A DNA stretch of 64,000 nucleotides from Lindgomyces ingoldianus. Its lineage: Eukaryota; Ascomycota; Dothideomycetes; Pleosporales; Lindgomycetaceae. This document shows, in pieces, positions 49,715-62,300 of the stretch; within the stretch, counting starts at the first letter, position 1, and each line of letters starts with the position of its first letter. Under the pieces are notes generated by a model, which had not been told where the DNA came from, searched no databases, and saw nothing but the letters and a program-made list of their open reading frames with translations. The DNA is taken from positions 808,947 to 872,946 of the forward strand of contig NW_022985190.1 in NCBI RefSeq assembly GCF_010093535.1. The letters are read 5' to 3'. Both the position numbers and the translations under genes were made by a program.

Positions 49715-50064
49715 CTGTGTGTGTAGCTACATAGAGGATATTATTTTTAATAGATAAATTTATAAGAATTAATAAAACTGCTACTATATAAATAGCTTAC
49801 TTCTACTGCGTGTGTAGCCACGCAGAGGGGGCTTGGATAAGCATTATGCGCGCCCCTAGATTAACTAATTATATAAAGATAAGATTAGCAACCTGCTACA
49901 TGCGTAGCTATATAAAGAGGGCTTACTGCTAAGCCTTTGTGCGCTTTAGAGCCTCCTATTAATATAGGCTGTGTAACTACTTGCCTACTGTGTGTGTAGC
50001 TACGCAGAGAAGATAATACAGGCTGCATAATTAGAAACCTACTGCGTGCGTAGCTACGCAGAGA
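49715..50064 (+). repeat. Five copies of a palindrome-centred motif inside element H
   Basis: The motif CTGCGTGCGTAGCTACGCAG and variants occur at 49715-49737, 49806-49828, 49896-49920, 49988-50010 and 50042-50064. The centre GCGTAGCTACGC is a perfect palindrome in the best copy. Starts are 91, 90, 92 and 54 bp apart. Several copies are followed by AGAGAAG or AGAGGGGGC. All copies could form a short hairpin in RNA or DNA. Confidence 0.85.
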
Positions 50065-50148
50065 AGGCTTCTTATTAGTAGCCTACTTTGTTAACACCCC
50101 TCTCTTAATTAATTACTTATATAAGAGGTAATAACTAACTAACAGCTT

Positions 50149-50275
50149 CCCCCCTCTAGGGATTAATTGCTTGCACAGAAGGCAACTAACTAACACCTCC
50201 TTTTAACCCCTCCCCCCTAGGGATTAATCGCTCGCACAGAAGGCAATTAACCTACACTCCTCCCCCCTCTAAGCT
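50149..50275 (+). repeat. Second repeat of element H, two copies and a partial third
   Basis: CCCCCCTCTAGGGATTAATT at 50149 and CCCCCCTAGGGATTAATCGC at 50211 each continue with GCACAGAAGGCAA(C/T)TAAC. A third start, CCCCCCTCTAAGC, follows at 50263. Confidence 0.85.
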
Positions 50276-50480
50276 ATAGCGTCTTTGTACACCTTATATA
50301 AAAAGTTATTAGAGGTTACACATGTGTCTAAAATAATCTTACGTAGAGAAGTAGATTTAGATCTTCTGCATAATAAAATAGATATAGACTCTCCTTTACT
50401 AAAATAATAAGCTTTGTATATAGTGTACATTCTTTTTAACATGTGTAAGCTGCTAAGAGGAAAGTACACACTATAAAAGT

Positions 50481-50677
50481 TGTGGAGGATAAAATAGCCT
50501 GGCAGTAGCTGTTCAGAAGATCGGATGAAGTGACTCTGCTATCTAAGAGAGCTGAAGGCTCTCCTTATATACACCGAGCTTCGGAACGTAATATCTCCAG
50601 ATCCCGAGCTGCGTCCCAGGCTCTGAGCCCCAGTCCCAGGCTCCAAGCCCCAGCCAAGGCTCTCAGTATACGCGACA
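50481..50677 (+). mobile_element. Solo LTR, family I copy 2, inside element H
   Basis: 197 bp, TGTGGAGGATAAAATAGCC ... ATACGCGACA, with duplication AAAGT (50476-50480, 50678-50682). It is better preserved than copy 1 at 393-569 and includes a 14-bp internal repeat (CCCAGGCTCTGAGCC / CCCAGGCTCCAAGCC). Confidence 0.9.
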
Positions 50678-51814
50678 AAAGTAGAATAACTTTAAAAAAT
50701 AGACAACACATAATTTTAAAAACTTTCTTTATATAGTTAGGTAAGAACTTTTTCTTACTCTAGCTAAGCATAGGCACTATTTTAAAGGCAAGTTAAATTA
50801 TATGTAAGCTATGAAGCTAGAGGATATTATAAATAAAAAAAGCACTAAAGGCTAGCTCTAAAAAAGAAGTAAGAAAGTAAAAAAAAAGAAAAAAAAGTAG
50901 AATTAATATATAAATAAGTAAGTAACTTTATAAAAGTAAAAAGTTACTAGTGTCTGTACATAAGTACAGCTGCGTCTATACACATGTATAGCTAAATTAG
51001 GTTGCCTAAAACATTAGCTATCTAGCCTGTGCGTTAGAGGCTATGTGTACTTAAAAGCCCTTTTTCTTTATATAAAAAGAGAGGGCAGTAGTTAATAACA
51101 AGAAGATCTTTACCTGCTTACCTCTTAGTACGCCTCTTAGGCGTATGTTTGTTTAATTAAACCTAGGTTAACTAACATTTACTTTATATAAAAAGTAAAA
51201 GGCAAAATAACTTAACTATATAAAAAATTCTACCTAGTGTTTACTAGCTACTTAGATTAAATCTTACTTAATTACTAACTATTTAGAGAATAAGCTAGAG
51301 ACTACTTTTAGCTATAAAAGTAAGCCTAAAAGCTATGTATAAAATGCATTTTAAACTATAAAATATTATATAAGTATACATTTAATTAATAGATAAGCTT
51401 ATGCGCACACTATACACAAAGCTACTAAAGAAGATGCGCTAGAGCTTTCTACTAAATATAATACTCTAGGTTGTACAACTCTTATATAGAGCTGCTAAGT
51501 TAGGACTGTATTAGTTTAAGATATACTATAACTACTATAAAAAAAAGCTGTGCCTGCACATCTCTTTATATAACCTTTACTTTTTAATTACTAATAAAAG
51601 AGAGCACACTTTTAGTATTATAAGCTTATAGACAGATAATACTTTAAGCATTATAATAAAAAATTTTACATAAAAAAAACTATAGTTAAAAAGTAAAGTT
51701 TTATATAAAAAGTAAAACTATTCTAGTAAAAAAGCAGCCTATTAAGTTTAATAGTAAAAAGATTAAACTTACACATAACATAGTAGTTTTTACTTAGAAA
51801 AAATAAGTAAGCTA

Positions 51815-53655
51815 ACGTACCTAACAGGTTGGCCAGCTACACAGGTTAGCTGGCCACTTTTGCTAAGCCCCTACCACACTCTACCTATCTACATAATGCC
51901 TTAATAAAAACACTAGATTAAATCTTTTAAAAAATATTAAATACAGCTTACTTTTTAAGCTTTTAAATAAGACTTAAAACTTTTCTTATAACATGCTGCA
52001 GCTATTTATAATGTTTTTTTACATAACACTAAGTAATTAACATGCTAGACAGCCTTTATAAGTAAAATGCTAGCCTAAATTAAGAAATCTAACTAAGCTT
52101 AAAAAAAGTAGTTATTAAGTACATACTTAAGCTTATTACATGCAGATTTCCCTCTAGGCTTATAGCTATAGCTAATATAGCTAATTTCTTGCGTGCAGAG
52201 TGTAATCTAGGCTAGGTTAGCTTAAACTAGCCTAGTATATAAGTTAAGCACTGCTTTAAGTTTATAAGAAAGTTTAATTATAAGTATAATTATAAAAAAG
52301 CACTTTATAAAGATCTAAAAGTTATCTAGAGCTAGTTTTGCCTAGTAGCTAACATAAAAGCTAAGTATAGTATTTAAAATAAAGACATGTATAACTTTAA
52401 TAAGTTAGGCTTTATAATAGGCTAGATATTAACTACAGCAGTTATTACAGCTTTAGAGAAATAAAAACAGCTAAAAGTAATATAGTAAAGTAATAAAAAG
52501 TAGATAATAGTTATTTAGAGCATTAATATAATAAAGTAAGCTATACTACTCTTTATTATTTTTAAAAGCTGCTATTACTTTTTTACTTAGTATAAGAAAA
52601 AGAATTTACTTTAAAACTAGGTTATTATAGTCTCTAAAAACAGCTAGATAATAAATAAGCTTTAGCTATAGTAGTTAAAGCACTTTAATAAGCATATAAA
52701 AAAAGGTTATAAGCGCTTAGTAGCTTTTTATTATTAATAGCTATAAAAGCTATAACTTACTTAATTTTTAGTAGTACTATAAAAAAAATTTATTACTATT
52801 TATATACTTTTACACTTATTACACCTTTTATAGCCTCTTAATATAGGTTGTTTTGCTTTTTTAAAGAAAGTATATAAGCGCTAAGCTAGAAATCTTATAT
52901 ATAACTAGATTACTTATATTATAAAACTTAAGTTCTTACTATGCTTTATACACGCTTATAATGTAGTAATTACTTTTAGTAATATCTAAGAAGAGTTTTA
53001 AAGCGCTAGTTTAGTTCTATTTAACTTAAAATAAGTTAAAATAGCTCTTAACATTTAGTTATATACTTTATTACTACTACTAGTTATTTATAATAAGCTC
53101 TAGTAGTTGTAAACTTTAAGTAATACTTTTAAATTTAAGTTATAATTAATGCTTATAAAGGTAAAAATTTAGAAGCATATAAATAGCTTACTAACATCTA
53201 TAGTAAAGGCCTTTAAAAAGGGTTTAAAGGGGGCAGCAATTATTGCGCATAAGCTAGTGTTAGTGTAAAAAAAGATTATAAAGCTTTAAGTAGTAAATAA
53301 AGCTACTACATAATGTAGATTACATAAAAGGAAGTAAGTTTAAGTAAAAAGAACCTTAATAGTTAAAAATAAAGCTTATCTAACTACTTTAAAAAAGTTT
53401 AGAGCGCGTAGTAATAAAAAGAAGCTAAAGACGCAGGTGCGCGCTAAAAAAGGTAAGCTAAGTTAAAAGTAATGTAGGCAGTGTAATTAGACTAGGCATA
53501 ACTTACATATGTATAAAAAAGTAGCAGAAGTAGACTTTAAATAATGTTTTATGTTATATTATTTTATATAGGGCTAAAGTAGGCTGTTTTGCACTAGAAT
53601 AGAGTGGTTTTAGTAGGGGCTTAGCAAAAGTAGCCGGCTAAACTGTTAGGTACGT
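51815..53655 (+). mobile_element. Fot1/pogo-like transposon B3, full length but RIP-mutated
   Basis: 1,841 bp between TA dinucleotides (51813-51814, 53656-53657), with family B terminal repeats ACGTACCTAACAGGTTGGCC. In order: helix-turn-helix N-terminus (51900-52250); first catalytic motif as YNFNKLGF near 52390; second catalytic motif as LFIINSYKSYN near 52730 where LLIIDGHESHN is usual, so Asp to Asn; PLNIGCFALLKK near 52840; and a C-terminal CCHC knuckle near 53470-53515. The site before insertion, TAAGCTACCTTTATA, is preserved at about 14810 in copia-1. It is the best guide to the full family B structure, but it is dead. Confidence 0.88.
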
Positions 53656-54407
53656 TACCTTTATATAATTAACTTAAAGAATAAAGATAAGGCACTTAAC
53701 ATATAAATCTAATAGTAGATAGATAATAGTAAGTATAGTTTTACTTTTTTACTATTATAGCTTAATTATGTAACGTACTTTACAGGCAAGTTACTTACAC
53801 ACCTAAGTTACTTACTTTTGCTAAGACTTTACTACACTACTTTTTTTATACTAATGCATTTCTAATAATACTACTTAGATATATTAAAAAAAATTAAATG
53901 TAGCTTACACTTTAAGCTTTTAAATAAAATATAATACTTTTTAAGTAATATGCTATAGCTATTTATAAAGTTTTTTAAAAAATAATAAGTAACTAACACA
54001 CTAGACAAACTTTTTAAGCTAATTATATAGCTAACTTATAAAAGCTAGATAATAATAAAAAGTAAGTAATTATTTAGCATATACTTAAGCTAAATACATA
54101 AAGATTTCCTCTTTAGCTAGCAGCTATAGCTAATATAGCTAATTCTTTACACGCTAAGCATAATATAGACTATATTAGTATAAACTAGCTTAATATATTT
54201 ATTAAGTGTTACTTAAAGCTTAAAGTAAAGTTTAAGTATAACTATAACTATAAAAAAGCTTTTTATAAAGATTTTCTAGTAATTTAAAGCTAGTTTAACT
54301 TTATAAAATATATTAAAGCTAAGTATAGCATCTAAAATAATAACATATATAACTTTAATAAAATAAAGTTTGTAATAAGCTAAATATCTACTAGAGTAGT
54401 TATTATA

Positions 54408-54631
54408 TGTGAAGCTATGTGAGGCACTAGAGACATGAGGAACCGAATTGTATTGTCTATCTAGAGGAGTCCTTTGTAGGAGTCTATATACATGCGAAAT
54501 GAGTGGGTGAGTCTTGGCAACAGATCATGGTGACGACGCATACGACTATGATGACGACGCATCCGATCATGGTGACGACGCATGCGACCATGGTGACGAC
54601 GCATCTGACGATCGTGTGATTACTGCAAACA
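54408..54631 (+). mobile_element. Un-mutated LTR-like insert K with GACGACGCAT repeats
   Basis: 224 bp with TGTGAAGC ... GCAAACA ends and a perfect 5-bp duplication TTATA (54403-54407, 54632-54636). The site before insertion, GTAGTTATAAGTTTAG, is readable in complement in A2 near 35310. It holds four units of ATGGTGACGACGCATNCGA at about 54528-54610. GC content is far above its surroundings and CpG sites are intact, so it arrived after the RIP of A3 or is single-copy. It is probably a solo LTR of an otherwise unseen family. Confidence 0.75.
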
Positions 54632-55159
54632 TTATAAGTTTAAAGAAATAAAAATAGCTAAAAGTAGTCTAGCTAGGTAACTAGAAGTAGATAACAGCTA
54701 TCTAAGGCATTAATACTAAAAAGTAGGCTATTTTACTTTTTATTATTTTTTAAAGTAGTAACTACTTTTTAAACTAGTATAAAAAAATCTACTTTAAAAT
54801 TAAGTTATTATAATCTTTAAGCACAGCTAGACTACTAATTAGCTTAGTTTAGACTAGTTAAAGCACTTTAACATGTATATAAAAAAGTATACTATTAGTA
54901 GCTACTATTTACTAGTTATTAATAGCTATAAAAGCTATAACTTACTTTATTTTTAGTAATACTATAAAAATAATAAAATTATTACTATTTATATACTTTT
55001 TTACTTATTACACTTTTTATAGCTACTTAATATAAGTTGTTTTACTTTTTTAAAAAAAAAGTGTATAAGTGCTAAGCTAAAAACCTTATGCATAACAAAA
55101 TTACTTATATTATAAAAATAAACTTTTTACTATGCTTTAAAGTAGCTTATAATGCTATA

Positions 55160-56255
55160 ACGTACTTTACAGGCGAGTTGCTCACACACCTAAGTTGCTT
55201 ACTTTTGCTAAGACCCTACTAAACTACTCTTTTTACACTAATGCATTCCCTATAACACTACTTAGATGTGCTAAAAGAACATTAGATACAGCTTACACTC
55301 TAAGCTTTTAAATAAAACATAAAACTTTTAAAGAAATATACTATAGCTATTTATAAGGTCTTATAAAAGATAATAAATAACTATAGCGCTAGACAACCTT
55401 TATAAGCTAATTCTACAGCTAAATTATAAAAGCTAGGTAATAAAAAAAAGTAGGTAATTATTAAGACTATACTTAAGCTATATGTGTAAGAAATTTCCTC
55501 TTAGATAGCATTTATAGCTAATATAGCTAATTCTTTACACGCTAAGTGTAATCTAGGCTATGTTTACATAAACTAGCCTAGTATGTTTGTAAAGCGTTAT
55601 TTAAAGCTTAAAGTAACATTTAAGTGTAAGTATAACTATAAAAGAGCTTTTTATAAGAGTTCTAGAGTAATTTAGAGCAGGTTTAGCCTTATAGAGAATA
55701 TTAAAGCTAAGTATAGCAAGATAATAACACATACAACTTTAGTAAAATAGAGTTTATAATTAGCTAGATATCTTTTAACTATACTTATACTTAAAACTTT
55801 ACATTAAGCTTTAAATAACGCTTTATAAATGTACTAGGCTAGTTTATGTAAACATAGCCTAGATTACGCTTAGCGCGCAAAGAATTAGCTATATTAGCTA
55901 TAAATGCTATCTAAGGGGAAATTTCTTGCGCATATAGCTTAAGTATAGTCTTAATAATTACCTACTTTTTTTTATTGCCTAGCCTTTATAATTTAGCTAT
56001 AGAATTAGCTTATAAAGGTTATCTAGCGCTATAGTTATTTATTATCTTTTATAAGACTTTATATATAGCTATAGCACATTTCTTTAAGAGTTTTATGTCT
56101 TGTTTAAAAGCTTAGAGTATAAGCTGTATCTAATATTCTTTTAGCGCGTTTAAATAGTCTTGTAGGGAATGCATTAGTGTAGAAAGGGTAGTTTAGTAGG
56201 GTCTTTGCAAAAGTAAGCAACTTAGGTGTGTAAGCAACTCGCCTGTGAAGTACGT
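55160..56255 (+). mobile_element. Foldback Fot1/pogo-derived element, copy 3
   Basis: 1,096 bp flanked by TA (55158-55159, 56256-56257). The same architecture as copy 2: a long left arm to YNFSKIEFII near 55735, a junction near 55785, then an inverted copy of the 5' end. It is less mutated than copies 1 and 2 (terminal repeat ACGTACTTTACAGGCGAGTT). The uninterrupted target TACTATAATTACTTTT is present in complement in A1 near 32265. Confidence 0.87.
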
Positions 56256-56525
56256 TAATTACTTTTAGTAATATTTAAAAAAGGTTTTAAAGCACTAAAT
56301 TAGTTTCTTTTAACCTATAAAAAGTTATAATAGGCTTTAATATAAAGTTGCGCACTTTATTACTACTACTACTTATATATAATAAGCTCTAGTAGTTGTA
56401 AACTTTAAGTAATACTTTAAAACTTAAGTTATAATTAATACTTATAAAAATAAAAATTTAAAAGTATATAAATAGTTTACTAACTTTTATAGTTAAAGTA
56501 TTTAAAAAAGTTTTAAAAAGAGTAG

Positions 56526-56805
56526 TGTTAAATAGGCTCCAACAGCTAGCTGCTTATAGTATAAGCACTTAAGTAGCAAGAGTAAGAGTAGTGTACAGTG
56601 TGCACAGCATATAAAGTAAGTAAGGTAAAAGTAATATATTTCTAGTTCTATTACTCTTATCTTTCTTTTATACAGAAAAAAAAGAGGATATTTAAATATT
56701 TACACATAAAGGTTTACACATAAGTATTATATAACATAGATATGTAGTTTTACTTGTGCGCAATTGCTTATATCTAGACTGTAACACTGCTGCTGTGTAC
56801 AGACA
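56526..56805 (-). repeat. 3' LTR of copia-4, family C
   Basis: 280 bp, ends TGTTAAATAGG and TACAGACA on the plus strand. Strongly mutated in the inner half. It lies inside A3, whose sequence stops at AGTAG (56521-56525). Confidence 0.85.
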
Positions 56806-57247
56806 CTAGCAACTTTTTTTTTATCTAAAGAGTTACTGTTTATACGCGTTATCTCCCTTTTGTCTATGTAGGTTTATTTAATTATGTTTTACTTTTACTT
56901 AACCTTATTTATTAAAACTTGCCTTAGTAATGCTGTATATTAAGATAAGCTAGTTACACTATATAAATAGCTTTATAAATAGTGTAAAGTGTTTTAAGCT
57001 ATTATTATTTAGCCTTTATACACTTACTTTATAAGTAATTTAGTAGTGTATAAACTATTTTATGTAAGGTTTTATGCTAGAATAGTGTAAAATTTTTATG
57101 TAGGCAGGTGTGTAAAGAGGTGTATATAATAAGGCCTTTTTTTTTTACTTTCTTTTCTTTATTCTTTACTTTTTAAGCCTTACTATATAATTCCCTAGCT
57201 CTTTTCTCTTTTTATATAGTGCTAACAGTAACAGATACTCCTGCCTG

Positions 57248-57285
57248 CACACACACACACACACACACACAGAGAGAGAGAGATG
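57248..57285 (+). repeat. Compound (CA)n(GA)n microsatellite
   Basis: About 12 CA units directly followed by about 6 GA units. It keeps its CpA dinucleotides although the surrounding copia DNA has lost most of them, so the repeat probably expanded after RIP. Confidence 0.9.
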
Positions 57286-58432
57286 TCTCTTAAGCCTTCC
57301 TCCTCTACCTTTAGCGCTGTTAGTGCGGTTGTCTTTAACGTTCTTATGCAGTCTAGTAGCCTAGGGCGCATCTATGTTACTCTTTTAACTAGTTTTACTA
57401 CTAATTAGTAGTTTATTTAGCATTTTAGTATAAATATATAGATTTTTTAGCTCTTTTGCTTTCTTCTTATATAAAATGCTAATTATAAATAAGCTAAAAA
57501 GTAGCATGTAGCAGCTTTACTATTTTATAATATAAATATTATCTTGCCTGCTAGCACTAATCTACAGCTGTAGGCAGCAAAGGTTGTGTGTTATAAGAGG
57601 TACTTCTATATAGTTTTAGTTTAAAGTTATAGTTAAGTTTTAGTAACTCTATGTGCTTATTATTATAGTAGCACTACTAGTGCTTTTTTTTTATTAAGTG
57701 TTATATGCTAGCTAACTTCTAGGCTAATGCCTACGCCTTATGCATATAGCAGAGCTGTGGTCTGCATTATAACTACTATATATAAGAGGTGGTGTGTTTT
57801 TCTTTTTTTATATACTAGACAAATAAACTATTTTTTTTACATATTCTTCTCTTTTAATCTTATAATAAGAAAAATAAGTGTGTATAATAAAAAAAAATAA
57901 GCTTTATATAAAAGTATTATTAGTCTAGTTAGTTTAGAGCATCTTTGCGCATAAGATCTAGCTAGTCCACAGATGCTTCTATCTAGACAGAGAGGCAGTT
58001 AGTTAGAACTAATAATTAAAAAGCTTAATTTAGTGTTTTTTTATACATGCATTTACTAAGTTATTTTTACTATTAATTTACTTAATTTTAGTAATTTCTC
58101 TTTTCTTATATAATTTATACAGTAATATAATGTTAATTATAAGTTACTTTTTACTAGTAGTGCCTAGCTTAATAAGGTAATTATATAAAGACCTTAAATT
58201 TATATAAATTACTACTAAGATTAGTAGTAGTTTAAGTGTTTATATAATTTACTATAAAGTTGTACTAAAAGTAATTACATTATTAAACTTTTTAACTATT
58301 CTATACAGTTTACTAGTAAGGACACTTCTAGTTACTTTTTTACACTTAGTAGAATTCTAGTGTATAATATTACCTACTATTTTAAAGTAGTTACTTTACT
58401 TTATATAGTTTTTATTACTTAATGTCTAAATG

Positions 58433-58636
58433 GCAGTATTTGGATACGCGGTTAGGCGTCACGTGACATAGTCTTGTGTCACAGTTGTACACACAGACAG
58501 ATAAATACCCTTTCCTTTGCACAGACTTAGAACAAGAAGAATCAACACTAGTTACCTACAACCCCCGCCTCCTGCGCAATGTGTACACTGTGCAAACCTC
58601 TTTACCTTGCATAGCTAGCATAGAGTCTATTTAACA
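58433..58636 (+). repeat. 5' LTR of copia-5, family D
   Basis: 204 bp with many intact CpG and CpA sites, for example TACGCGGTTAGGCGTCACGT, in contrast to the mutated interior. Confidence 0.8.
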
Positions 58637-58758
58637 CTAATTAGTAGTTTAAATACTGTAAAATAGAAAGCTCTTCTTGTACCTTTTTATTTAAAAAATT
58701 ATGTATAAAAGGAATTCTTTTTCTTACTAATTTAACTATAAATTAGTAAGAGTAAAGA

Positions 58759-59068
58759 TGTAACGGCGCAGGCAAGACAATGGGTCCGAATACGGTGGGA
58801 GTCCACTCAGAGGCATATGGGAGTGCGTGGGGACTCTGAACCTGGGAATGCCATTGACACCTATAGGCCTTGTACGTAGGATATCAGAAAACTACCGAGC
58901 TAGCTACGGGGGCGAGGTGCGACTAAATACATGAGGGAATAGGGGTAACAGCAGGGGGCAGGGCAGAGTCGGGGCCAGGTCGAGTCAGGGTCGAGCCAGG
59001 GTCGGAGCCGATACGGGGACCCTTCGGATGGGTTCCGGGCGACCCGAGATGGAACGAGAATCGTTACA
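58759..59068 (-). mobile_element. Solo LTR, family G, nearly un-mutated
   Basis: 310 bp, TGTAACGGCGCAGGCAAG ... GAATCGTTACA, with a perfect duplication AAAGA (58754-58758, 59069-59073). It has the same plus-strand orientation as the LTRs of the 710-2845 element. It is the best-preserved copy of the family and sits inside RIP-mutated copia-5, so it is a late arrival. Confidence 0.9.
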
Positions 59069-59379
59069 AAAGACAGAGTCTAATTTACATGTAAGTAGCT
59101 GTAAATCTTTGTTTAGTTACCTAACTAAGAGTAGAAAACCTGTCTGTACAATACTGTTTAGAGGTACTGTATAAATAGTAGTGCTTGTTTAACGCTAGGA
59201 GGTCTGTTTTATCTTTTTGCACAAGGCTGTTTAGAGGCAGCGTACAACAAGAAGTAAGACAGCGCGCAACAACGCATAACTAACTACTATAAAGCAACAA
59301 GTGACACTAGCTCTATCTATAACTAGCTAGCATAATGTATTAACATATAACTAATACATACCTTTTATAGGCATCTTAG

Positions 59380-62300
59380 CAAAGACCCTAGCAGAGCAGA
59401 CAAACATTAAGGATTAAGTAAATAAGATTAAACTATTAAATAACACATCTAAAAATAAGCTTAATTTATACACAGCTAACTTAATTATAGAACTTTACAT
59501 GTTAAGCGTAATAGATGTATAAACTCTTAAGAACTTCTAAAATAACTTTATAAAGTAAGAGCTTATATACTTTAAAGATCTTAGCTAATTGTTTTTATAA
59601 GAACTTATTACTACCTTATAGAATAAGAGCATTAGCTTTAAGAAGGATAAAATAGAAGCTATTACACTATATAAACTTATAAAGAAAGAACATGCTTTTA
59701 CTATTTTATTAGACTACTGTACTAAACTATTACTACTAGCGCTAGTTCTAACGCTACAGAGGATGTCTCTGTATAAATTACCTGTAGACCTAATACTTTC
59801 TCTGCAATTAGTACAACCACCTTGTAATAGCTTACTGTATAAGAGCATAACTAGGCAGCTACATATTCCTGTAGCTATAGCTCTGCATAAGATTCCCTAA
59901 AGCTTGTACCTACTGCATATAATTTAATTACTGTACAATTTATACTAACTTCTACCTATATAAGATATTACAGTAGAGAACCTTACGCCTAAGAAGGTTG
60001 TATAATTTTAGAAGGCATAAAAGAAAAAGAATAACTACATAGGGCAACTATATAATATTCTAGCTAATAAGGCTATAGTATTTATTAAGCTCTGCTAACG
60101 CCTTGCTATTTATAAGGCCTTGTATATAAGCATCTTCCCTAATATTCTTAAAGGCTGTGCACACATGTTCTACCTTTACAATATTAGCCCTAAGAAGATG
60201 TAGAGGGTCCTGTATAAACAGCTTAGCAATTACTTTAATACTAATGTAAATTATAACTAGTATTAGATAAATTAGACAATAATAAGCTTTACATAAATTA
60301 AGTAAAAGAACTTTATAAAAACTTTATATAAAGCTTTTAAAGCTATAATTAATAAACTTACTTTTATGTAAAAAGCTCTTAGTCTATAATTCTAAGGTAA
60401 GATACTGCTTTATACTACTATTATATAAGCATGCTAAGGATAACTTAAGCTTAAATAAGCTATGTTCTTAATTAAGCCTATATATAAGGCACTGTACAGT
60501 AACCTCTGTTTAGCACTTTAGGTTATAATTAATTAGTAGAATAACATGTTTCTAAATAAACTAGAAGACATATACTACACTAATAGAAAATATAACTTAT
60601 CTTGTACACATAGTTTCTAATAACATAGAAGAAGTCTAAAGGGATTTAGATTACACTTCTTTATATAATTAAAGTAATGCTTTGTTTACTATAAAAAAGA
60701 ATATTAGTTAATAAATTATCCTTCTATAAATTAGTTCTGTGCAAAACGCTAGTACATCTTCTTATATAAAGGATTCTATAATAAGACACTAACGCGTAAG
60801 AAGGTAAGCGCGTACATTTAAGAATTTAAAAGTAAACTAAAGTAGAAAGAAGAGAAGTTGTATAACAACAACTTAGATAAAAAGAAAAGTAAAGAAATTA
60901 TTAACTACCTTACCTTTACTGCATTTCTCTACTGTGCGACAGCAGAGGACATATACAGCCTAGAACCTAAAGAATACGCGGAATAGTTTATTCTTAAGGA
61001 TTAATATTGTACAGTATACTAAGGTAAACTATAGAATACTAGCGCTGTAAGAATTTCTACTATAGGAAAGTTATAACTTAAAGCATGTTTATAAAAATTT
61101 CTTTATATAAAAGTAGACTAGACACTAAACAAGAAGAGTATTAGCTTTAAAAAATAAAGATTAATAGAATTAATTAGTACTATATAAATTACTAATCTAG
61201 TTAGTAGTGTTACATATTACATACTAGATACGCTAACACCCTTCTTACTATCTCTTGCTAACGCAGACTAGATAAATACGTACTTTAACAACATGCAGAA
61301 TATAATTATATAAAGTAATAAAATTAAGGTCTTAGTTGTACACAAATAAGGTTACTTATTTTTTAATATATAAAAAGAGGAATTAATGTCTTTTTTTATA
61401 AAACACAAACTTTAATAACTATATAAAAGGTTTAGCTATCCCTATACAAAACAGCTTTACATAATGCTTAAGAACGCTAGACATAACACTAATCCCTTTA
61501 TACTTAAAGAGATTAAGAAGTTCTGCTACATGTGTTAGCTACATAACTTAGCACTATAAAAATTTAAGTTTATAATTAAGAATAATTTATACTTTAATTA
61601 TAAAATAGTAATTAATGTTGTATAAATTCGTAACTAAGATATACTATATATAATTAACATAGATATATTATTCTAAGCAGTAACTTTTTTAAAATTAATG
61701 TCTGCATAAGATACCTAGAACGCGCTCTATAAGTGTTAGATTAACACATATTAGAGCTTACTTAATTACATTGTATATAACCCTAGTACAAACTTTGCAT
61801 CTAAAGATTTCTAGAATTGCGCAAAGATTATAAAAGCAACATGTTAATAAATGCTAGTAGAAGCCTATTAGGCTATAGAGAAGATTAAGCGCGCACACGC
61901 ACTACTACAACGTGCATATAACATCCTCTATGCAGAATTAGATAATTATATAAATAATAAATTAGTGTTACAGATAGCTATTAAAGCTTTAAATAATATA
62001 GTAAAACTAAATAGTCTTATACTTATATTACTTATATTTAGAATGTACCTAAGAATTAACATAGATTCTGCACTATCCTCTAACATTGCTACGCAGGCTA
62101 ATGCTGTATAAAAGGCAATAAGAATGCTTTAAAGTAAGAGAGTAAAAGTTAATGTTAATTATATAATTAATACTTAGAATAGCCTAACATTATATAAAGT
62201 CCTAAATCTTCTACTTAGTTCTAAGGTAAAAACATAGCAAAAGAAGAAAAGATAAACAGGACTGCACATAGTAAAGGGAATTAAGGCCCTAGACATTATT

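Larger units (their letters stand above)
49462..51177 (+). mobile_element. Small non-coding LTR element H
   Basis: 1,716 bp with LTRs at 49462-49687 (226 bp) and 50951-51177 (227 bp), both TGTCTGTACG/ATAAGTACAG ... GTTAACTAACA, and a perfect duplication TTTAC (49457-49461, 51178-51182). The base after the 5' LTR begins CTAATTAGTCTATT, sharing CTAATTAGT with copia families C and D at the primer-binding position. The interior has no ORF of note. It carries five copies of a palindromic motif, a second pair of repeats, and a solo LTR of family I. Size and lack of coding fit a TRIM-like element, probably moved by a copia relative. Confidence 0.88.
32460..53772 (+). mobile_element. Ty1/copia element copia-2, in pieces, host of most later insertions
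   Basis: It starts with a family C LTR (32460-32743) inserted into A1 (preceding 5-mer TTTAT). Its pieces, in element order, are 32744-33077, 37789-38963, 40803-41856, 48224-49461, 51178-51814 and 53656-53772. They are separated by A2, E, copia-3, H, B3 and A3. Joined by eye they are collinear with copia-3 read on the minus strand, through gag, integrase and RT. The 3' part and 3' LTR must lie beyond A3 and are not in the window. Every frame has many stops. Confidence 0.8.
53773..56525 (+). mobile_element. Fot1/pogo-like transposon A3, with an LTR and a foldback insertion, cut off by copia-4
   Basis: It starts after TA with ACGTACTTTACAGGCAAGTT and is read on the plus strand. Its pieces are 53773-54407, 54632-55159 and 56256-56525. 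N-terminal helix-turn-helix motifs and YNFNKIKFVIS (YNFDETGF equivalent near 54350) are visible. The C-terminal end is lost behind copia-4. It inserted into copia-2 at GTAAAGC, seen uninterrupted at about 15040 in copia-1. Confidence 0.82.

Noticed and set aside
50269..50736. ORFs at 50269-50469 (minus) and 50530-50736 (plus)
   Set aside because: They fall in the non-coding element H and its solo LTR insert; no domain and no support from the second family I copy.
54528..54610. GACGACGCAT repeats as part of a coding gene
   Set aside because: The repeats are bounded within 224 bp by a 5-bp target duplication and no extended ORF covers them.
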